Translations under genes and position numbers: made by a program
Part shown: positions 54,872-64,000 of the stretch, piece by piece
Layout: every line of letters starts with the position of its first letter
Numbering within the stretch: the stretch's first letter is position 1
The notes under the pieces: generated by a model
The model's input: only the letters and a program-made list of their open reading frames with translations
The model's database searches: none
Told to the model about the DNA's origin: nothing
Source of the DNA: Globodera rostochiensis
Taxonomy: Eukaryota; Nematoda; Chromadorea; Rhabditida; Heteroderidae
Assembly (NCBI GenBank): GCA_018350325.1
Contig: JAEVLN010000050.1
Coordinates: forward strand, 203,893 to 267,892
Length of the DNA stretch: 64,000 bases
Direction: 5' to 3'

Positions 54872-57800
54872 TGGCTATTTCTGGTCTCTTGTTGTCATAG
54901 GTAATTCTGGTCCGTTGTGGCTTCTTTCTGGTCTGGTCTATTGTTGCTTCTCTGGTCTGTTTTTGCTTATATTCTGATCCGTTGTTGCTATAAAGTAATT
55001 CTGATCCGTTGTTGCTATAGGTAATTCTGGTCCGATGTTACTACATTCTGGTCCGATGTAGCTATTTCTGGTCTCTTGTTGCCATAATTCTGATTCTTTG
55101 TTGCTATTTCTGGTCCGTTGTTACTATAATTCTGGTCCGTTGTTGCTTCTTTCTGGTCTCTTGTTGTCATAATTCTGATTCTTTGTTGCTATTTCTGGTC
55201 CGTTGTTACTACATTCTGGTCCGTTGTGGCTATTTCTGGTCTCTTGTTGCTATAATTCTGATTCTTTGTTGCTATTTCTGGTCGTTGTTACTATAGGTAA
55301 CTTCTTTCTGGTCTCTTGTTGTCATAATTCTGATTCTTTGTTGCTATTTCTGGTCCGTTGTTACTACATTCTGGTCCGTTGTGGCTATTTCTGGTCTCTT
55401 GTTGCCAATTCTGATTCTTTGTTGCTTCTCTGGTCCGTTGTTGCTATAAAGTAATTCTGATCCGTTGTTGCTATAGGTAATTCTGATCCGTTGTTGCTAT
55501 AGGTAATTCTGGTCCGATGTTACTATTTAGTCTATTGTTGCTATAATTCTGATTCTTCGTTGATATTTCTGGGCCGTTGTCGCTATTTTTGGTCCGTTGT
55601 TGCGATAGGGTAATTCTGGTCCATTGTGGCTATTTCTTGTCTGGTCTATTGTTGCTTCTCTGGTCTGTTTTTGCTTATATTCTGGTCCGTTGTTGCTATA
55701 AAGTAATTCTGATCCGTTGTTGCTATAAAGTAATTCTGATCCGTTGTTGCTAAATTCTGATCCGTTGTTGCTATAGGTAATTCTGGTCCGATGTTACTAC
55801 ATTCTGGTCCGATGTAGCTATTTTGGTCTCTTGTTGCCATAATTCTGATTCTTTGTTGCTATTTCTGGTCCGTTGTTACTATAATTCTGGTCCGTTGTTG
55901 CTTCTTTCTGGTCTCTTGTTGTCATAATTCTGATTCTTTGTTGCTATTTCTGGTCCGTTGTTGCTATAAAGTAATTCTGATCCGTTGTTGCTATAGGTAA
56001 TTCTGATCCGTTGTTGCTATAGGTAATTCTGATCCGTTGTTGCTATAGGTAATTCTGGTCCGATGTTACTATTTAGTCTATTGTTATTTTCCTTTTTATT
56101 TTTTCCCTTGAAAATTTCTGGGCCGTTGTGGTTCTTTCTGGTCTGGTCTTTTTGCCTTTCTGGTTTTTTTTTGCTTTTTCTGGTCCGTTGTTGCTATAAA
56201 AATTCTGATCCGTTGGTTTCTATAAAATAATTCTGATCCGTTGTTGCTATAGGGAATTCTGGTCCGTGTTCTATTTTGGGTTTTGGGGTTTTTATAATTC
56301 TGGTCTCAGTGTTGCCATAATTCTGATTCTTTGTTGCTATTTCTGTCCGTTGTTTACTATAATTCTGGTCCGTTGTTGCTTCTTTCTGGTCTCTTATTGT
56401 CATAATTCTGATTCTTTGTTGCTATTTCATGTCCGTTGTTACTACATTCTGGTCCGTTGTTGCTTCTTTCTGGTCTCTTATTGTCATAATTCTGATTCTT
56501 TGTTGCTATTTCTTGTCCGTTGTTACTACATTCTGGTCCGTTGTGGCTTCTTTCTGGTCTGGTCTATTGTTGCTTCTCTGGTCTGTTTTTGCTTATATTC
56601 TGGTCCGTTGTTGTATAAAAATTCTGATCCGTTGTTGCTATAGGTAATTCTGATCCGTTGTTGCTATAGGTAATTCTGGTCCGATGTTACTATTTAGTCT
56701 ATTGTTACTATAATTCTGGTCCGTTGTTGCTTCTTTCTGGTCTCTTGTTGTCATAATTCTGATTCTTTGTTGCTATTTCTGGTCCGTTGTTACTACATTC
56801 TGGTCCGTTGTGGCTATTTCTGGTCTCTTGTTGCCATAATTCTGATTCTTTGTTGCTATTTCTGGTCGTTGTTACTATAGGTAACTTCTTTCTGGTCTCT
56901 TGTTGTCATAATTCTGATTCTTTGTTGCTATTTCTTGTCCGTTGTTACTACATTCTGGTCCGTTGTGGCTATTTCTGGTCCGTTGTTACCATAGGTAATT
57001 CTGGTCCGTTGTGGTTTCTTTCTGGTCTGGTCTATTATTGCTTCTCTGGTCTGTTTTTGCTTATATTCTGGTCCGTTGTTGCTATAAAAATTCTGATCCG
57101 TTGGTGCTATAAAGTAATTCTGATCCGTTGTTGCTATAAAGTAATTCTGATCCGTTGTTGCTATAGGTAATTCTGGTCCGATGTTACTACATTCTGGTCC
57201 GATGTAGTTATTTCTGGTCTCTTGTTGCCATAATTCTGATTCTTTGTTGCTATTTCTGGTCCGTTGTTACTATAATTCTGGTCCGTTGTTGCTTCTTTCT
57301 GGTCTCTTATTGTCATAATTCTGATTCTTTGTTGCTATTTCATGTCCGTTGTTACTACATTCTGGTCCGTTGTTGCTTCTTTCTGGTCTCTTATTGTCAT
57401 AATTCTGATTCTTTGTTGCTATTTCTTGTCCGTTGTTACTACATTCTGGTCCGTTGTGGCTTCTTTCTGGTCTGGTCTATTGTTGCTTCTCTGGTCTGTT
57501 TTTGCTTATATTCTGGTCCGTTGTTGCTATAAAGTAATTCTGGTCCGTTGTTGCTATAAAGTAATTCTGATCCGTTGTTGCTATAAAGTAATTCTGATCC
57601 GTTGTTGCTATAGGTAATTCTGGTCCGATGTTACTACATTCTGGTCCGATGTAGCTATTTCTGGTCTCTTGTTGTCATAATTCTGATTCATTGTTGCTAT
57701 TTCTGGTCCGTTGTTACTACATTCTGGTCCGTTGTAGCTATTTTTGGTCTCTTGTTGCAATAATTCTGATTCTTTGTTGCTATTTCTGGTCCGTTGTTAC

Positions 57801-60800
57801 TATAATTCTGGTCCGTTGTGGCTTCTTTCTTGTCTGGTCTATTGTTGCTTCTCTGGTATGTTTTTGCTTATATTCTGGTCCGTTGTTGCTATAAAGTAAT
57901 TCTGATCCGTTGTTGCTATAAAGTAATTCTGATCCGTTGTTGCTATAAAGTAATTCTGATCCGTTGTTGCTATAGGTAATTCTGGTCCGATGTTACTACA
58001 TTCTGGTCCGATGTAGCTATTTCTGGTCTCTTGTTGCCATAATTCTGATTCTTTGTTGTTTCTCTGGTCCGTTGTCGCTATTTTTGGTCCGTTGTTGCGA
58101 TAGGGTAATTCTGGTCCATTGTGGCTATTTCTGGTCTCTTGTTGCCATAATTCTGATTCTTTGTTGCTATTTCTGGTCGTTGTTACTATAAGTAATTCTG
58201 GTGGTCGGTTGTGGCTTCTTTCTGGTTTCTTGTTGTCATAATTCTGATTCTTTGTTGCTATTTCTTGTCCGTTGTTACTACATTCTGGTCCGTTGTGGCT
58301 ATTTCTGGTCTCTTGTTGTCATAATTCTGATTCTTTGTTGCTATTTCTGGTCCGTTGTTACCATAGGTAATTCTGGTCCGTTGTGGCTTCTTTCTTGTCT
58401 GGTCTATTGTTGCTTCTCTGGTATGTTTTTGCTTATATTCTGGTCCGTTGTTGCTATAAAGTAATTCTGATCCGTTGTTGCTATAAAGTAATTCTGATCC
58501 GTTGTTGCTATAAAGTAATTCTGATCCGTTGTTGCTATAGGTAATTCTGGTCCGATGTTACTACATTCTGGTCCGATGTAGCTATTTCTGGTCTCTTGTT
58601 GCCATAATTCTGATTCTTTGTTGCTATTTCTGGTCCGTTGTTACTATAATTCTGGTCCGTTGTTGCTTCTTTCTGGTATCTTATTGTCATAATTCTGATT
58701 CTTTGTTGCTATTTCTGGTCCGTTGTTACTACATTCTGGTCCGTTGTGGCCATTTCTGGTCCGTTGTTACCATAGGTAATTCTGGTCCGTTGTTGCTATA
58801 AAGTAATTCTGATCCGTTGTTGCTATAAAGTAATTCTGATCCGTTGTTGCTATAGGTAATTCTGGTCCGATGTTACTACATTCTGGTCCGATGTAGCTAT
58901 TTCTGGTCTCTTGTTGCCATAATTCTGATTCTTTGTTGCTATTTCTGGTCCGTTGTGGCTTCTTTCTGGTCTCTTATTGTCATAATTCTGATTCTTTGTT
59001 TCTATTTCTGGTCTCTTGTTGTTATAGGTGATTCTGGTCCGTTGTGGCTATTTCTGGTCTCTTGTTGTCATATTTCTGATTCTTTGTTGCTATTTCTGGT
59101 CCGTTGTTACTACATTCTGGTCCCGTTGTGGCTATTTCTGGTCCGTTGTTACCATAGGTAATTCTGGTCCGTTGTGGCTTCTTTCTGGTCTGGTCTATTG
59201 TTGCTTCTCTGGTCTGTTTTTGCTTATATTCTGGTCCGTTGTTGCTATAAAGTAATTCTGGTCCGTTGTTGCTATAAAGTAATTCTGATCCGTTGTTGCT
59301 ATAAAGTAATTCTGATCCGTTGTTGCTATAGGTAATTCTGGTCCGATGTTACTACATTCTGGTCCCGTTGTGGCTATTTCTGGTCCGTTGTTACCATAGG
59401 TAATTCTGGTCCGTTGTGGCTTCTTTCTGGTCTGGTCTATTGTTGCTTCTCTGGTCTGTTTTTGCTTATATTCTGGTCCGTTGTTGCTATAAAGTAATTC
59501 TGATTCTTTGTTGCTATTTCTGGTCCGTTGTTACTATAATTCTGGTCCGTTGTGGCTTCTTTCTTGTCTGGTCTATTGTTGCTTCTCTGGTATGTTTTTG
59601 CTTATATTCTGGTCCGTTGTTGCTATAAAGTAATTCTGATCCGTTGTTGCTATAAAGTAATTCTGATCCGTTGTTGCTATAAAGTAATTCTGATCCGTTG
59701 TTGCTATAGGTAATTCTGGTCCGATGTTACTACATTCTGGTCCGATGTAGCTATTTCTGGTCTCTTGTTGCCATAATTCTGATTCTTTGTTGCTATTTCT
59801 GGTCCGTTGTGGCTATTTCTGGTCCGTTGTTACCATAGGTAATTCTGGTCCGTTGTTGCTTCTTTCTGGTCTCTTATTGTCATAATTCTGATTCTTTGTT
59901 TCTATTTCTGGTCTCTTGTTGTTATAGGTGATTCTGGTCCGTTGTGGCTATTTCTGGTCTCTTGTTGTCATATTTCTGATTCTTTGTTGCTATTTCTGGT
60001 CCGTTGTTACTACATTCTGGTCCCGTTGTGGCTATTTCTGGTCCGTTGTTACCATAGGTAATTCTGGTCCGTTGTAGCTATTTCTGGTCTCTTGTTGTTA
60101 TTTCTGGTCTTTGTGCTATTTCTGGTCCGTTGTTGCATAATTCTGGTCCGTTGTTGCTATTTCTGTCCGTTGTTGCATAGTAATTCTGGTCCGTTTGCTA
60201 TTTCTGGTCTGTTACTAATTCTGTTCTTGTTGCTATTTCTGGTCCGTTGTGCTATATTCTGGTTCCTTGTTGCATATGTTTCTGGTCCGTTGTTGCGTCT
60301 TTCTGGTCTCTTGTTGTCATAATTCTGATTCTTTGTTGCTATTTCTGGTCTCGTTGTTACTATCTGGTCCTTGTGCTATTTCTGTCTCTTGTTGTCATAA
60401 TTTCTGATTCTTTGTTGCTATTTCTGGTCCGTTGTTACTACATTCTGGTCCGTTGTGGCCATTTCTGGTCCGTTGTTACCATAGGTAATTCTGGTCCGTT
60501 GTGCTTCTTTCTGGTCTGGTCTATTTTGCTTCTCTGTTGTTTTTGCTTATATTCTGGTCCGTTGTTGCTATAAAGTAATTCTGGTCCGTTTGCTATAAAG
60601 TAATTCTGATCCGTTGTTGCTATAAAGTAATTCTGATCCGTTGTTGCTATAGGTAATTCTGGTCCGATGTTACTACATTCTGGTCCGTTGTGGCTATTTC
60701 TGGTCCGTTGTTGCCATAGGTATTCTGGTCCGTTGTGGCTTCTTTCTGTCTGGTCTCTTGTTGCTTGCTTTGCTGATCGTGTTGTTGCTATATTCTGGTC

Positions 60801-63800
60801 CGTTGTTGCATATTTCTGATTCTTGTTGCTATTTCTGGTCCGTTGTTACTTAATTCTGTCTGGTCCGTTGTGGCTATTTCTGGTCTCTTTTGTTCCATAG
60901 TGTCATTCTGGTCCGTTGTTGCTATAGTTTCTGATCCTTTTGGTAATTCTGATCTTTGTTGCTATGTCGTGTATATTCTGGTCCGTTGTTACTACTATGT
61001 ATTTCTGGTCCTTGTTCTAGGTAATTTGATCTTGTTGCTTTTTCTGGTCCGTTGTTGTATATTCTGTGTCTTTTGCTATTCTGGTCCGTTGTTACTAATT
61101 CTGGTCCGTTGTATTGATTTTTTGTTTTTGGTCTCTATTCTGTCTTTTGTCTTTGTCTGTCTGTTTTTTTATTCTGGTCCTTTTGCATTTCTGGTCCGTT
61201 GTTCTAGAATTCTGGTCCGTTTGGCTTCTTTTGTCTGTCTTGTTGCTATTTCTGGTCCTTGTTTCTTTGTCTTGTTGTTATTCTGGTCGTTGTTGCTGTT
61301 ATTCTGGTTTGTTGCTATAAAGTAATTCTGATCCGTTGTTGCTAAAAATATTCTGATCCGTTTTGCTATAGGTAATTTGGTCCTGTTGCTATATCTGGTC
61401 CGTGTGTACTTTTGGTCTTTGCATTTCTGTTCTTTTTAGTATTCTGGTCCGTTGTATACATTTGGTCCGTTGTTGCTTCTTTCTGGTCTGTTGTTGTCTA
61501 ATTCTGGTCCGTTGTTGCTATTTCTGGTCCGTTGTTATATTCTGGTCCGTTGTTGCTTATTCTGGTCCGTTGTCATAGGTAATTCTGGTCTCGTTGTGCT
61601 TCTTTCTGTTCTTGTTGTTTTCTTGTTGTTAATATTTGTCCGTTGTTGCTATAATAATTCTGTCCGTTGTCTTAAGTAATTTGATCTTTTGTATTTCTGG
61701 TCCGTTGTTGCTAATTCTGGTCCGTTGTCTATTTCTGGTCCGTTGTGCTATTCTGGTCTTTTTGCTAATTCTGATTCTTTGTTTATTTCTGGTCTCTTGT
61801 TGTTATAGGTAATTCTGGTCCGTTGTTGCTTTTTCTGGTTCTTTTGTCATAATTCTGATTCTTTGTTGCTATTTCTGGTCCGTTGTTACTACATTCTGGT
61901 CCTTTGGCTATTTCTGGTCTCGTTGTTCATAGGTAATTCTGGTCCGTTTGGTCTTGGTCTGTTTTGTTGCTTTCTGGTCTTTTTTGCTATTTCTGGTCCG
62001 TTTTGCTTATATTCTGGTCCGTTGTTGCTATAAAGTAATTCTGGTCCGTTTTTGCTATATAATTCTGGTCCGTTGTGCTATATTGTTCGTTGTTCATAGT
62101 AATTCTGGTTTTGTTAGTAATTCGTGCCGTTGTTCTAGGTAATTCTGGTCCGTGTTACCATTTGGTCCGTTTGGCTTTTCTGGTCTTGTTGCGAATTCTG
62201 GTCCTTGTTTATTTCTGGTCCTTGTTGCTAATTCTGTTCCTTGCTTTTTGGTTATTTGCCGTTGTTGTTATATTTCTGGTCCGTTGTTGCTAAGTAATTC
62301 TGGTCGTGTTGCTATAATTCTGGTCCGTTGTTGCTATTTCTGGTCTCTTGTTGCCATAATTCTGATTCTTGTTGCTTTTCTGGTCTGTTGTCTATTTTGG
62401 TCCGTTGTTCTGGTTCTTTGGTCATTTTGGTCTTGGTCTTTTCTGGTCTTGTGTCTTTTGTCTTTCTTGTCCTTTTTATTCTCTTTGTTGCTATTTCTGG
62501 TCCTTGTTACTATAATTCTGGTCCTTGTGCTATTTCTGGTCCTTGTTCTAATTCTGGTCCGTTGTTGCTATTTCTGGTCCGTTGTTACATGGTTCTGTTC
62601 TGTTTCTTTTTTTGTCTAATTTTCTGTCGTTGTTTTGCTAATTCTGGTCCGTTGTTGCTAAATAATTCTGGTCCGTTGTTGCTATATTGTAATTCTGGTC
62701 TCTTGTTGCTAATTCTGATCGTTTTGTTGCTATTCTGGTCCGTTGTTATATTCTGTCCGTTGTATTTTGGTCCTTGTTGCATAATTTGATTCTTTGTTGC
62801 TATATTTGTCCGTTGTTATATTCTGGTCCGTTGTTGCTTTTTGGTCTTTGTTTCTGATTCTGTTCTATTTCTGTCTTGTTATCTTTTGTTGCTATTCTGG
62901 TCCGTTGTTTATATTCTGGTCCGTTTTTATTCTGTATTTGTTCTTGTTCTTTTTGTTCTATTTCTGGTCCGTTGTTGCTATTTGTCCGTTGTTACCTTCT
63001 GGTCCGTTGTTTTCTGGTCTCTTGTTGCTTAATTCTGATTCTGTTCTGTTTCTGGTCCTGGTCTTTCTGGTCTTTTGTCATTGTTTTGTTCTTTTCTGGT
63101 TCTTGTTCTTTGTATTTTGGTCCTTGTTGCTATTCTGGTCCGTTGTTGCATTTCTGTCTTTGTTGCTATTTCTGGTCCTTTGTTCTATTCTGGTCCGTTG
63201 TTCTATTTCTGGTCCGTTGTTGCATAGGTAATTCTGGTCCGTTGTGGCTTCTCTGGTCTCGTTTTTGTTATATTCTGGTCCGTTGTTGCTATATTCTGGT
63301 CCGTTGTTGCTATAAAGTAATTCTGATCGTTGTTGCTATAAAGTAATTCTGATCCGTTGTTGCTATAAGTAATTCGGGTCCTTGTTGCTATAAATTCTGT
63401 CCTTTTAATTCTGGTCTTGTCTAATTCTGGTCCGTTTTCTTAGTAATTCTGGTCCGTTGTGCTTATTTTGGTCTGTTGTATGTAATTCTGGTCTGTTTTC
63501 TATTTCTGGTCCGTTGTTGCTATAATATTCTGGTCCTTGTTGTTAGGATTGTGATCCGTTGTTGCTTAGTAATTCTGTCCGGTTGTTTATTGTAATTCTG
63601 GTCTTTGTTGCTATTTCTGGTCCGTTGTGCTATATTCTGGTCCGTTTTGCTATTTCTGGTTCTTGTTGTTAATTTGATCTTGTTCTTTTCTGGTCCTTTC
63701 TGGTTTTGGTTCTTGTTGCATAATCTGATTCTTTGTTGCTATTTCTGGTCCGTTGTTTAAAATTCTGGTCCGTTGTGGTCTATTTTCTGGTCTTTGTTGC

Positions 63801-64000
63801 TATTGTCTGTTTTGTGCTTTATTTGGTCCGTTGTTGCTATAAAAATTCTGATCCGTTGTTGCTATAGTAATTCTGATCCTTGTTGCTATAATTTCTGATC
63901 CGTTGTTGCTTATAATTCTGGTCCGTTGTTACTAATTTGGTCCTTGTTCTATTTCTGGTTCTTGTTACTATAATTCGGTCCGTTGTTGCTATTTTGGTCC
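54872..64000. repeat. TTCTGGTCCGTTGTTGCTAT satellite, main array (runs off the window)
   Basis: More than 9 kb of the same satellite as at 26750, 33793 and 37018. Up to about 60.1 kb it forms ordered higher-order units of several hundred bp, made from GGTCCGTTGTTGCTATAAAG, TGATCCGTTGTTGCTATAGG, GGTCCGATGTTACTACATTC and GGTCTCTTGTTGCCATAATT monomers. Beyond that the monomers lose order and carry many 1-3 nt deletions. All ORFs inside are repeat translations. The window ends within the array. Confidence 0.96.

Noticed and set aside
54872..63346. Leu/Ser/Cys-rich ORFs up to 160 codons
   Set aside because: Translations of the TTCTGGTCC satellite that look like membrane proteins only because of repeat composition.

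Overview
This is a 64 kb eukaryotic genomic window. It is AT-rich, with many short introns, long poly-C/poly-G tracts, a very high density of minisatellites and several segmental duplications. Several details suggest a nematode: introns split inside codons with short TTTCAG-type acceptors, probable GC-AG introns, an interstitial array built from TTAGGC (the canonical nematode telomere hexamer), and a Cys-rich secreted protein with nematode Ly6/ET-module character. A plant-parasitic cyst nematode (Heteroderidae) is my best guess, but the species-level inference is weak.

Layout. 1-8.7 kb: AT-rich intergenic DNA with unrelated minisatellites and no supported gene. 8.7-28.6 kb: one large plus-strand gene of about 27 coding exons and roughly 2,000 residues. 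It encodes a Gln/His/Ser/Ala-rich protein with three C2HC/C2H2 zinc fingers, including a 22-nt microexon that supplies the two cysteines of finger 1; its first intron is about 9 kb. 28.6-33.6 kb: a minus-strand gene for a secreted protein with a 10-residue tandem repeat and a hydrophobic C-terminus, then plus-strand fragments of a CDC14-type phosphatase. 33.8-40.0 kb: a satellite (core TTCTGGTCCGTTGTTGCTAT) alternating with two truncated, decayed copies of the zinc-finger gene's 3' half. 40.0-42.4 kb: remnants of inverted-repeat elements. 42.5-46.0 kb: a five-exon plus-strand gene for a secreted Cys-rich protein. Its last two exons are homologous to those of the repeat-protein gene, and its introns carry a TIR element with an internal minisatellite, a hAT-type element with a perfect 8-bp target-site duplication, telomere-like palindromic repeats and another TIR-like element. 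46.3-54.9 kb: an inverted 1.2-kb copy followed by a direct copy of the 27.5-33.1 kb block, containing a second secreted-repeat gene and a second set of cdc14 fragments. 54.9-64.0 kb: an uninterrupted satellite array running off the window, with marked indel decay after about 60.1 kb.

Two themes stand out. First, two otherwise different secreted proteins share a C-terminal hydrophobic module on exons with a conserved intron phase, which suggests a family with exchangeable N-terminal domains. Second, the same satellite borders several duplicated and truncated gene blocks, which suggests that it took part in the rearrangements, although assembly artefacts must be excluded. All exon models come from reading frames and splice sites by eye; no homology search was run.
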